NCBI RefSeq assembly: GCF_900111495.1 | Contig: NZ_FOIU01000001.1 | Coordinates: 186,001-250,000 of the forward strand | Origin: Chryseobacterium wanjuense | GTDB taxonomy: Bacteria; Bacteroidota; Bacteroidia; Flavobacteriales; Weeksellaceae | DNA length: 64,000 nt | Direction: 5' to 3' | Shown: one piece after another, positions 1-7,125 of the stretch | Position numbering within the stretch: position 1 is the first letter of the stretch | Layout of the letters: each line of letters starts with the position of its first letter | Translations under genes and position numbers: made by a program | Notes under the pieces: model-generated | Seen by the model: the letters and a program-made list of their open reading frames with translations, nothing else | The model's database searches: none | What the model was told of the DNA's origin: nothing

Positions 1-51
1 GATCAGACTTATCAATTACAAAAAGTAACTAATGCAGTTTATATGTTTTAA
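1..51 (+). CDS. Possible C-terminal end of an upstream gene (partial)
   Basis: From the first base an open frame runs for 16 codons and ends in TAA at 49-51, reading DQTYQLQKVTNAVYMF. It stops 35 bases before the start of the next gene on the same strand, which is a plausible spacing. The fragment is too short to assign to a family, and an open stretch this short can occur by chance. Confidence 0.3.
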   Translation, partial: DQTYQLQKVTNAVYMF

Positions 52-86
52 ATTTGTTTGGTTTTTTAGACCTAAAATTTAAAAAT

Positions 87-1088
87 ATGAAAAATTTTGA
101 AATATCGGTGCTGGATCTTGCTCCCGTAAAACAGGATAAGACCATTCACGATACTTTTCAGGACAGTTTATCTTTAGCAAACCATACTGAAAATTTAAAT
201 TATAAAAGATTCTGGCTCGCTGAACATCACAATATGGAAAGCATTGCCAGTTCTGCAACTTCGGTTCTGATTGGTTTCATTGCCAACGGGACAAAAAAAA
301 TCAGAGTAGGATCGGGAGGAATTATGCTTCCGAATCACAGCTCATTAGTCATTGCAGAACAATTTGGGACTTTAGAATCACTTTTTCCCGGAAGAATCGA
401 TCTCGGTTTGGGAAGAGCTCCCGGAACCGATGGATTAACGGCGCAAGCGTTGGGACGAAATCCTGCCATTATCAACGAACAATTTCCACGACAAATCTTA
501 GAATTGCAAAAATATTTCTCCAAAGAGAATCGTGACGCATTAGTTCGTGCCATTCCAGGGGAAGGATTGGATATTCCGATGTATATTTTGGGTTCGAGTA
601 CAGACAGTGCCTGGTTGGCAGCTGAATTGGGACTTCCATACGCTTTTGCCGGGCATTTTGCTCCGGAACAGATGGAAATGGCTTTCAGTATTTACAGAGA
701 GCATTTCGAGCCTTCAAAACATTTGGATAAACCTTACATTATTGCCTGTGTAAACGGGGTAGCGGCTGAAACCACCGAAGAGGCACACAGAATTTCGACA
801 ACTTTATTTCAGGCATTCATTAATATTGTGAGAAACGACAGAAAACCTTTTGCTCCGCCGGTTGATGATATGGATGACATCTGGTCACCTATGGAAAAAT
901 CAATGGTTTTGCAGAAATTGAGATATACTTTTATAGGAAATCAATCTGAAATTGAAGAAAAGCTGAAAAATTTTCAGGAGAAATTCAATGTAGACGAATT
1001 AATGATTAATTCTCACATTTACGACCATCAGAAAAGATTGGAATCGTATGAAATTATCAGAAAGGCAAAAGATTCATTATTTAATTAA
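87..1088 (+). CDS. LLM-class flavin-dependent oxidoreductase (luciferase-like monooxygenase)
   Basis: A 333-residue protein of the bacterial luciferase-like fold. These are cytoplasmic TIM-barrel enzymes that use FMNH2 or F420-type flavins to oxidise small organic substrates. The N-terminus shows FEISVLDLAPV and FWLAEHHNM, followed by VGSGGIMLPNHSSLVIAEQ and FPGRIDLGLGRAPGTD. These are the typical flavin-pocket segments of the MsnO8/YhbW-like subgroup. An in-frame ATG at 54 would add 11 residues that match nothing in the family, so the ATG at 87 (MKNFEISVLDL) is preferred. The gene stands alone: an inverted-repeat element follows and ribBA starts 266 bp later. The substrate cannot be told from sequence. 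Confidence 0.88.
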   Translation: MKNFEISVLDLAPVKQDKTIHDTFQDSLSLANHTENLNYKRFWLAEHHNMESIASSATSVLIGFIANGTKKIRVGSGGIMLPNHSSLVIAEQFGTLESLFPGRIDLGLGRAPGTDGLTAQALGRNPAIINEQFPRQILELQKYFSKENRDALVRAIPGEGLDIPMYILGSSTDSAWLAAELGLPYAFAGHFAPEQMEMAFSIYREHFEPSKHLDKPYIIACVNGVAAETTEEAHRISTTLFQAFINIVRNDRKPFAPPVDDMDDIWSPMEKSMVLQKLRYTFIGNQSEIEEKLKNFQEKFNVDELMINSHIYDHQKRLESYEIIRKAKDSLFN

Positions 1089-1109
1089 AAACAAAAATTA
1101 GTAGAATTT

Positions 1110-1240
1110 TTTACACATAAGTCACGTAAGCATAAAAACTAAAAATTCATGAATAGAATACATTAGAACGAAAATTAAAAATTTATATGTTCTAAATATT
1201 TTCAAAGTCTATGGCTAAACTCATGTGACTTATGTGTAAA
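1110..1240. repeat. Nested inverted-repeat element
   Basis: Positions 1110-1125 and 1225-1240 are a perfect 16-bp inverted repeat (TTTACACATAAGTCAC and its complement). Between them TTAGAAC and GTTCTAA form a second, inner inverted repeat. The interior is AT-rich and has no reading frame. The layout resembles a small non-coding palindromic element of MITE type; no target-site duplication was identified. The rest of the 1089-1354 gap holds the ribBA promoter. Confidence 0.5.
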
Positions 1241-1300
1241 ATGAATTTTTGAAACTTTTATTGTTAAAATGTAAGGTTAAAAACAAACCATTTATATTAA

Positions 1301-1332
1301 TTGGAAGATGCCTTTTTTTATGAGTATCTTTG
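1301..1332 (+). promoter_or_regulatory. Bacteroidota-type promoter for ribBA
   Basis: TTG at 1301-1303, a 21-bp spacer, then TATCTTTG at 1325-1332, which fits the Bacteroidota TAnnTTTG -7 consensus. The ATG of ribBA lies 22 bp further on. Confidence 0.6.
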
Positions 1333-1354
1333 CAAAAATTTTTAAAAAGTAAAA

Positions 1355-2476
1355 ATGTCTGATATTAAATTAAATACTATTCCAGAGGCTATCGAAGACC
1401 TTAAAAATGGTAAAATAATCATAGTAGTAGATGATGAAGACAGAGAAAATGAAGGTGATTTTCTTTGTGCTGCAGAGCTGACAACACCGGAAATCATCAA
1501 CTTCATGGCATTGCACGGAAGAGGATTGATCTGCATGCCGCTTCCTGAAAAAAGATGTGATGAGCTGGGATTGGAGATCATGGTAAGCAGAAGCAGCGAC
1601 CCGAAAGAAACGGCTTTCACCGTATCGGTTGATCTTCTTGGAAACGGAACTTCTACCGGAATTTCTGCTGCAGACAGAGCAAAAACGATCTTAGCCTTGA
1701 TGGATGAAAAATCGAAGCCGACAGATTTCATGAGACCGGGGCATATTTTCCCGCTTCGTGCAAAAAAAGGCGGAGTACTGAAAAGAGCTGGACACACGGA
1801 AGCTGCGATCGACCTTACTAGTCTTGCAGGGTTGAAAGAAGGTGGAGTAATTTGTGAAATTATGAACGAGGACGGAACAATGTCAAGACTTCCGGAATTG
1901 TATGCTTTTGCCCAGAAGCATGATATGAAAATCGTTTCCATCGAAGATTTGATTCATTATCAGCTTAAAAAAGGAAATCTTATCGAAAGAATTGAAGAAA
2001 GAAAAGTGAAAACAGCTTACGGAGAATTTGATTTCTTCGCTTTCAGAGAGACTTCAAATGAGCAGATCCATTTTGCTTTAACGAAAGGAACATGGACTGT
2101 CGATGAACCTGTTTTGGTAAGAGTACAGTCTTCTGATTCTTATTTTGATGTATTGACAAGGCTGAATAATGGTGAAAAACCTTTACTGGAAAAAGTAACC
2201 AATATGGTAAATGAAGCTGGAAAAGGAGCTGTTATTTTTATTAATAATGTTTCAAATTCTGAAAATACATTAAGAAAATTACAACAATTCCTTAATTATC
2301 AGGAAGGTCAGGAACAGCACCCGACATTAGCATACAACTACAGAGATTATGGGATCGGAACTCAGATTTTAAAGAATCTTGGAATTAATAAGTTTAAAGT
2401 AATCACTCAAAATCCAAATATCAAACCTCATGTTGGGGGATATGATGTTGAGGTAACGGAGATGGTTCAACTATAA
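1355..2476 (+). CDS. ribB: DHBP synthase with degenerate GTP cyclohydrolase II domain (RibBA-type)
   Basis: A riboflavin-pathway enzyme of 373 residues. The N-terminal half is a complete 3,4-dihydroxy-2-butanone-4-phosphate synthase. It has the acidic loop DDEDRENEGDF, GRGLICMPL, the STGISAADRA segment and HTEAAIDLTSLAG with the catalytic His, and it should convert ribulose 5-phosphate to the C4 unit of riboflavin. The C-terminal half aligns with GTP cyclohydrolase II but lacks its hallmarks. Where active enzymes have the zinc-binding SECLTGD..RCDCG stretch, this protein reads VQSSDSYFDVLTRLNNGEK with no Cys, and the RQEGRGIGL segment is absent. The second activity is therefore probably lost and another RibA should exist in the genome. 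Product names of bifunctional RibBA would overstate it. Confidence 0.9.
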   Translation: MSDIKLNTIPEAIEDLKNGKIIIVVDDEDRENEGDFLCAAELTTPEIINFMALHGRGLICMPLPEKRCDELGLEIMVSRSSDPKETAFTVSVDLLGNGTSTGISAADRAKTILALMDEKSKPTDFMRPGHIFPLRAKKGGVLKRAGHTEAAIDLTSLAGLKEGGVICEIMNEDGTMSRLPELYAFAQKHDMKIVSIEDLIHYQLKKGNLIERIEERKVKTAYGEFDFFAFRETSNEQIHFALTKGTWTVDEPVLVRVQSSDSYFDVLTRLNNGEKPLLEKVTNMVNEAGKGAVIFINNVSNSENTLRKLQQFLNYQEGQEQHPTLAYNYRDYGIGTQILKNLGINKFKVITQNPNIKPHVGGYDVEVTEMVQL

Positions 2477-2481
2477 TATAC

Positions 2482-2514
2482 AAACCTTCAAGGTTTTTAA
2501 AACCTTGAAGGTTT
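2482..2514. terminator. Bidirectional palindromic terminator (ribBA/fmt)
   Basis: A near-perfect palindrome built on AAACCTTCAAGGTTTT and AAAACCTTGAAGGTTT, followed by ATTTTTT. It lies between the convergent ends of ribBA and fmt and belongs to the CCTTxxAAGG palindrome family seen elsewhere in the window. Confidence 0.7.
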
Positions 2515-2519
2515 ATTTT

Positions 2520-3467
2520 TTAAGCCATTTTTATTTCTTCGAAATTTCTGAATCCGTTCAGAAAATCTTTGATATTCATTCTTTTCTTACCTTCGAGTTG
2601 GAGTTCTAAAGGATAATAAACGCCGTCTTTAGTATAGATCTTAAAATCATTTTTTGAAATTTCTAAGCTTCCTACAGTTTTTCCGTGGTTTGAAATTTCA
2701 AATTTTCCACCGAAAACTTTTAATCCTTTTTCTTCTTCCCCGATTCTTAAAGTAGTGAATGCAGCCGGATATGGCGACATTCCCAAAATAAACTGGTGAA
2801 CTTCTTTCGAACTTTTTGTCCAGTCGATTCTTGTGTCTTCTTTAAAAATTTTATAGGCATTTTTAGGATGTTCTACGTGAGGCTGAGGTTTTTCAACGAT
2901 CGAGTTTTCCGCCAGTCCATCCAGTGTTTTTACCACAAGTTTAGAACCCATTTCCATTAACCTGTCGTGAAGGCTTCCTGCGTTTTCATCCGGTAAAATT
3001 TCCAGTTCTTCCTGAAGCAAAATATTTCCTTCATCGATTTTTTCATTGATAAAGAAAGTGGTGGCACCCGTTTTTTCTTCACCGTTAATCACGGCATAAT
3101 TAATCGGAGCAGCACCTCTGTAGTCGGGAAGAAGGGAAGCGTGAAGGTTGAAAGTTCCCAGTTTGGGCATTTCAAAAAGAACTTTAGGCATCATTCTGAA
3201 AGCAACCACTACAAAAACATCAGCATCCAATTTTTTCAGTTCTTCTAAAAATTCTGGATTTCTCAATTTTTCAGGCTGAAAAACAGGAATATTGTTTTCG
3301 GTAGCAAAAACCTTTACCGGAGATTGGTTGATTTTTTGTCCGCGTCCGCTTGCTTTATCGGCAACGGTTACCACGCCTACCACTTCATGATGAGAATTGT
3401 GAATGGCTTCCAACGAAGTCTTTGCAAACTCCGGAGTGCCTAAAAAAACGACTTTCAATGATTTCAT
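2520..3467 (-). CDS. fmt: Methionyl-tRNA formyltransferase
   Basis: A 315-residue cytoplasmic enzyme, the usual length for Fmt, that transfers a formyl group from 10-formyl-THF to Met-tRNA for translation initiation. The N-terminal Rossmann-like domain begins VVFLGTPEFA. The catalytic stretch FNLHASLLPDYRGAAPI carries the Asn-His pair and the folate-binding loop, and the C-terminal OB-like domain follows from about residue 205 (DTRIDW). The start at 3467 is supported by the family N-terminus. The -7 box TATCTTTG ends only 4 nt before this ATG, suggesting a leaderless mRNA. Confidence 0.96.
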   Translation of the reverse strand: MKSLKVVFLGTPEFAKTSLEAIHNSHHEVVGVVTVADKASGRGQKINQSPVKVFATENNIPVFQPEKLRNPEFLEELKKLDADVFVVVAFRMMPKVLFEMPKLGTFNLHASLLPDYRGAAPINYAVINGEEKTGATTFFINEKIDEGNILLQEELEILPDENAGSLHDRLMEMGSKLVVKTLDGLAENSIVEKPQPHVEHPKNAYKIFKEDTRIDWTKSSKEVHQFILGMSPYPAAFTTLRIGEEEKGLKVFGGKFEISNHGKTVGSLEISKNDFKIYTKDGVYYPLELQLEGKKRMNIKDFLNGFRNFEEIKMA

Positions 3468-3471
3468 GGTG

Positions 3472-3479
3472 CAAAGATA
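3472..3479 (-). promoter_or_regulatory. -7 promoter element abutting the fmt start
   Basis: On the minus strand TATCTTTG is followed by CACC and then the fmt ATG. A transcription start 4-8 nt after the box would fall at or next to the start codon. The 15-nt TATCTTTGCACCATG is identical to the one before queD. Confidence 0.55.
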
Positions 3480-3543
3480 AGGTCTTTATTAAAGGATTAA
3501 AAGATTTGAAAATTAAAAATATTAAAAAATTATGTGCCTGGAT

Positions 3544-3585
3544 TGTCATTCACAATGAAACGAGTGAAATGAAGAATCTATGACT
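3544..3585. repeat. Degenerate GTCATTC..GAAGAATCTATGAC intergenic repeat
   Basis: Between fmt and recQ there is a stretch GTCATTCACAATGAAACGAG..GAAGAATCTATGAC. It resembles the GTCATTCTGAGC..GTCGAAGAAT repeats near 36.9, 15.3 and 50 kb. No gene is visible in the 3468-3647 gap. Confidence 0.4.
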
Positions 3586-3647
3586 TTTATTCTAAATTTA
3601 AAATGCATAAACAGATTTTTCCTTCATTGAAATTACTCCGCGATAAT

Positions 3648-5549
3648 TTAAGCCAACATATACGTCCTGAAATTCAACATTTTCACTTTCCCGGAATCCA
3701 GCAGGAAAATTAAATTTTCCAAAATATTTTCTTTCGAATGATAGCTCAGCTGGATAGAAAGCTCTTCTATAGTGGATGGCTTTTTTGCTAGTAAATTAAC
3801 TATCTGATTCGAAATATTCTTTCCAAAAATAGACTGTTTATTTTTTTCACAGACAGAACATTTGCCGCAATTTTTAGAATTTTTTTCTCCGAAATAAGCC
3901 AGAATTAATTTCATTTTACAAAACTGATTATCTTCAATGTAAAATTTCATTTCCTCCCATTTCTGGATTTTATTTTTTTGAATATGCTCAAAAAGTTTCC
4001 AGTAAAGAGAATTATTCACTCTTTCATCTCTTGGTTTCAGAAACTTGATGCTCGATAAAGCGCCGTCAACATATTCCACATAACCTTTTTGCTGGAGTTC
4101 TTTTAATCTTTCTTTGATCAAATGAAGACTCACCCCAATTTTATTACTCACCTGCTGTTCGCTGAACATTACTTTATGAGTGGTAATCCCGGACACGGTA
4201 CGAAGCATTAATTCAAGAAAATAAGCGTCTTTCTGTGGAAGCTGGTCTATTTCATCAGCCTGCATCAGAAGTTGTAACGACGACAGACTTTTATGATCAT
4301 TAAAAAATATAATTTCCTGGTTATGAAGAAAGTTTAGAACATTTTTAATCTTTGCAGCTGATAATTTTGTGAAATTCTGAATTCCGTTTGCATTCAACTG
4401 AAAAACTTTTTCAGGCAGTTCAAATTCAGCAACCTGAAAAATGGAATAGAGGTAGGTAATGATTTTTAAAAATTCTGCCTTATTGGGAATCTGGTTTTTC
4501 AGGATCTGATCAAAATTTGAAAGTTCCTGTTTGTCCCAAAGCATAAAAGCAAAACTGTCTTTTCCGTCCCTTCCGGATCTTCCTATTTCCTGGTAATAAT
4601 TTTCGATGGATGGAGAAGGAGAGTAGTGAATGACGAAGCGCACATTGTCTTTGTCAATCCCCATTCCGAAAGCATTGGTGGAAATCAAAACATTACTGTT
4701 GCTGTTGTTCCAGATGGTTTGTTTGGCGTTTTTTTCTTTTGTCGTTAATCCTGCATGGAAAAAATCAACATGTTTTAATTGATGCTTATGCAAAAACTCG
4801 GTCAGGAGCTCGGCTTCTTTTCGGGTTCTCACATAGACAATTCCTGCTTCATTGGTATATTTTAAAATATCTAAAATTCTCTGAAATTTATCGGAAACTT
4901 CCTCGGTAAAAATTCTGATATTCTCTCTCTTAAAACTCTTTTGAAAGACTGTCGGATTTTTAAGCTCAAGTTTTATTTTTATTTCCTCTAAAACTTTTGG
5001 TGTAGCTGTAGCTGTTAAGGCCAGACAAGGGATTTTAGGATTATTTCTCCTGAAATCCTTGATGTTTTGATAACTTGGTCTGAAATCCTGCCCCCATTCT
5101 GAAATACAATGCGCCTCATCTACCGCTATGAATGATATCTGAATTTCTTCAATATTCTGAAGAAACTGTTTGTTGGTCAATCTTTCAGGGGAAATGTAAA
5201 GCATTTTTGTTAAACCTTCTTTGCAGCGGCCATAGATGGTTTCGGCATCGTATTCATCCAATTCGGAAGATAAATATTCAGCTTCAATTCCTCTTGATTT
5301 TAATTGATTTACCTGGTCTTTCATCAAGGCCAAAAGGGGAGAAATAATTAAACAAGTTCCTTCTTTTAAAAGAGCCGGAAGTTGATAGCAAAGAGATTTT
5401 CCCGCACCAGTAGGAAGAAGTACAAGATTGTCTTTTTCATTAATTACAGAATCGATAATGGTTTCCTGAGAATCCCGGAAACTGTCGTAGCCCCAAAAAT
5501 ATTTTAGGGTCTTAAATTTTAACTCTTGAAAATCTTGCTGAGAAATCAT
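3648..5549 (-). CDS. recQ: ATP-dependent DNA helicase, RecQ family
   Basis: A 633-residue 3'-5' DNA helicase of recombination and repair. Ordered motifs include YFWGYDSFRDSQ (motif 0), LLPTGAGKSLCYQLP (Walker A), VDEAHCISEWGQDF (DEAH box and aromatic-rich loop), LALTATATP (motif III), then AFGMGIDKDNVRFVIH and YYQEIGRSGRDG (motifs V and VI). The RecQ-Ct zinc cluster CKMKLILAYFGE..CGKCSVC and a winged helix follow. The last 60 residues do not look like a clear HRDC domain. Flavobacterial genomes often carry two RecQ paralogues, one shorter and one with HRDC; this looks like the former. It stands alone, with the OmpA terminator just upstream of its start. Confidence 0.92.
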   Translation of the reverse strand: MISQQDFQELKFKTLKYFWGYDSFRDSQETIIDSVINEKDNLVLLPTGAGKSLCYQLPALLKEGTCLIISPLLALMKDQVNQLKSRGIEAEYLSSELDEYDAETIYGRCKEGLTKMLYISPERLTNKQFLQNIEEIQISFIAVDEAHCISEWGQDFRPSYQNIKDFRRNNPKIPCLALTATATPKVLEEIKIKLELKNPTVFQKSFKRENIRIFTEEVSDKFQRILDILKYTNEAGIVYVRTRKEAELLTEFLHKHQLKHVDFFHAGLTTKEKNAKQTIWNNSNSNVLISTNAFGMGIDKDNVRFVIHYSPSPSIENYYQEIGRSGRDGKDSFAFMLWDKQELSNFDQILKNQIPNKAEFLKIITYLYSIFQVAEFELPEKVFQLNANGIQNFTKLSAAKIKNVLNFLHNQEIIFFNDHKSLSSLQLLMQADEIDQLPQKDAYFLELMLRTVSGITTHKVMFSEQQVSNKIGVSLHLIKERLKELQQKGYVEYVDGALSSIKFLKPRDERVNNSLYWKLFEHIQKNKIQKWEEMKFYIEDNQFCKMKLILAYFGEKNSKNCGKCSVCEKNKQSIFGKNISNQIVNLLAKKPSTIEELSIQLSYHSKENILENLIFLLDSGKVKMLNFRTYMLA

Positions 5550-5577
5550 GTGATAAAAGTACTGAAAGTATCATAAT

Positions 5578-5602
5578 AAAAAAAGCCACGCAGAGCGTGA
5601 CT
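5578..5602 (-). terminator. Rho-independent terminator of the OmpA gene
   Basis: Read on the minus strand: AGTCACGC, loop TCT, GCGTGGCT (8-bp stem with one wobble), then a run of T. It lies 26 bp after the stop of the distal OmpA gene. Confidence 0.75.
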
Positions 5603-5627
5603 TTGATATAATTGACTAATAAGTTTA

Positions 5628-7094
5628 TTATTTAGCTTCGAAGTAAACTCTTCTGTTTGCTCTGTTTTTCCATTCTGGACACTTAGTAGCAGGTTCGCAC
5701 TCAGGATATTTAAGGTCTTTTTCACCTCTACCGATTGCGTTTAGTTTACCAGACTGAACACCATTTTGAATTAAATAATTCTTAACGTTGTTTGCTCTTC
5801 TTTCAGATAATTTTTGGTTATAAGCTTCAGAAGCTCTTGTATCTGTAGCTCCGATTACGTTATAAGAACCACTTGAAGAGTTGATGTAATTAACAGCGTT
5901 GTTTAGGATAGGTGTATTTGAAGGTAAGATTCTGTCTGAATTTAAATCAAACTCGATTCCTTCCAGTTTTGTTTCTGTTTCCACTACAGGTCCGTTTCCG
6001 TTGTTTGGAGTCGGAGTAGTAGGACAACCTTGGTTTTCTACAGGTCCAGGAACAGTTACACACTTATCGTAAAGGTCGATTACACCATCAAGGTCAGTAT
6101 CAAGAGCAACACCAGCACCATCCACTCTTGCACCTGCAGGAGTATCAAGTTGTCTATCCCAATCGTCGCAAACTCCGTCATTATCAAGATCTCCTTTTTT
6201 ACAAACTTCGATATCCTGATTTTTGTTAGCCAAAACATCAAGCTTGTAGTAGATTTCCTGAAGTGGATCGTGCCACATTAAGTGAGATTCGTGTTTTCCT
6301 AATTTTAAAGAAAGACCTAAAGTTGCATTGAAGAAGTTGTCAGAAACCTGCTCTTCACGTTGATTGATAGCACTGTATTTGTAACCTCCACCGTCGAATT
6401 CATCATCTCCGGTAACTACATACATTAATCTACCTTCGATGTCAAGTCTTCTGTTAACTTTGAATTTAACACCGGCACCAGCCTGAGCAAACATAGAACC
6501 AAGTTGGAATGGCTTCAATTCAGTTACCATTTTTTGACCTGTTTCATCTTTCTGATAAGCTCTGTAAGCTATTGTACCAATACCTGCATACCCATGTAAT
6601 GCCCATCTGTATGGAGAATGATTATCAACTCTTCTTAATAAATTTGAGAAGTTGATATCTCCTAATAAAGAGATTGCATCATATTGAGTTCTTGCAGCTA
6701 CTTGCTGATATGCCGAAGCATTTGCAGGTGCAGCATCTTTAGTATTAAACCATCCTTGTCTGGTTTCCCCTCTGTCATATTGTAAGTTAATACCAAAAGC
6801 ATGAGTAATAGCCTTATCAATACTGATATATGCAGAATATCCAAAAAGGTTTTTACCGTTACCGTTTTTTATAGATGTTAAGTCTGCAGATTGAATCAAT
6901 GGTACACCGGCACCAATTGAAATAGCCCAATCATTGAATCTTTTAGATTTATTTGTAAATGGGGAAACATTCGCAGAGCCGGAAGAGAATGTATTTGGAT
7001 ATTCTCCATTTGAAACTACTGCAGTTGAGTCTTGCGCAAAGCCTACTGTAGGAACAGCTAATGCTAATGCAACAATTGCTAAACTTAATTTCAT
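5628..7094 (-). CDS. OmpA-family outer-membrane protein with TSP type-3 repeats (distal paralogue)
   Basis: A 488-residue outer-membrane protein. Residues 1-20 form a signal peptide ending VGFA. Residues about 55-275 are beta-rich, as in an OmpA-type barrel. Residues about 298-357 carry calcium-binding thrombospondin type-3 motifs (GDLDNDGVCDDWD, DTDLDGVIDLYDKC). Residues about 378-486 form the OmpA peptidoglycan-binding domain (EFDLNSDRI, IGATDTRASEAYN, RRANNVKNYL). Its C-terminus contains the conserved GRGEKDLKYPEC..CPEWKNRANRRV. The upstream gene is a close paralogue 31 bp away with the same architecture, so this is a tandem duplication. The likely role is anchoring the outer membrane to peptidoglycan; a specific ligand cannot be inferred. 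Confidence 0.88.
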   Translation of the reverse strand: MKLSLAIVALALAVPTVGFAQDSTAVVSNGEYPNTFSSGSANVSPFTNKSKRFNDWAISIGAGVPLIQSADLTSIKNGNGKNLFGYSAYISIDKAITHAFGINLQYDRGETRQGWFNTKDAAPANASAYQQVAARTQYDAISLLGDINFSNLLRRVDNHSPYRWALHGYAGIGTIAYRAYQKDETGQKMVTELKPFQLGSMFAQAGAGVKFKVNRRLDIEGRLMYVVTGDDEFDGGGYKYSAINQREEQVSDNFFNATLGLSLKLGKHESHLMWHDPLQEIYYKLDVLANKNQDIEVCKKGDLDNDGVCDDWDRQLDTPAGARVDGAGVALDTDLDGVIDLYDKCVTVPGPVENQGCPTTPTPNNGNGPVVETETKLEGIEFDLNSDRILPSNTPILNNAVNYINSSSGSYNVIGATDTRASEAYNQKLSERRANNVKNYLIQNGVQSGKLNAIGRGEKDLKYPECEPATKCPEWKNRANRRVYFEAK

Positions 7095-7125
7095 AGTGTA
7101 TTTTTTATTTAGTTAATTAAATGAT

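Noticed and set aside
1240..1355. FMN riboswitch before ribBA
   Set aside because: The promoter lies about 30 nt from the ATG, leaving no room for an aptamer.
1342..1941. 199-codon open frame opposite ribBA
   Set aside because: Antisense to a well-supported enzyme, no family pattern, no promoter; a codon-bias shadow.
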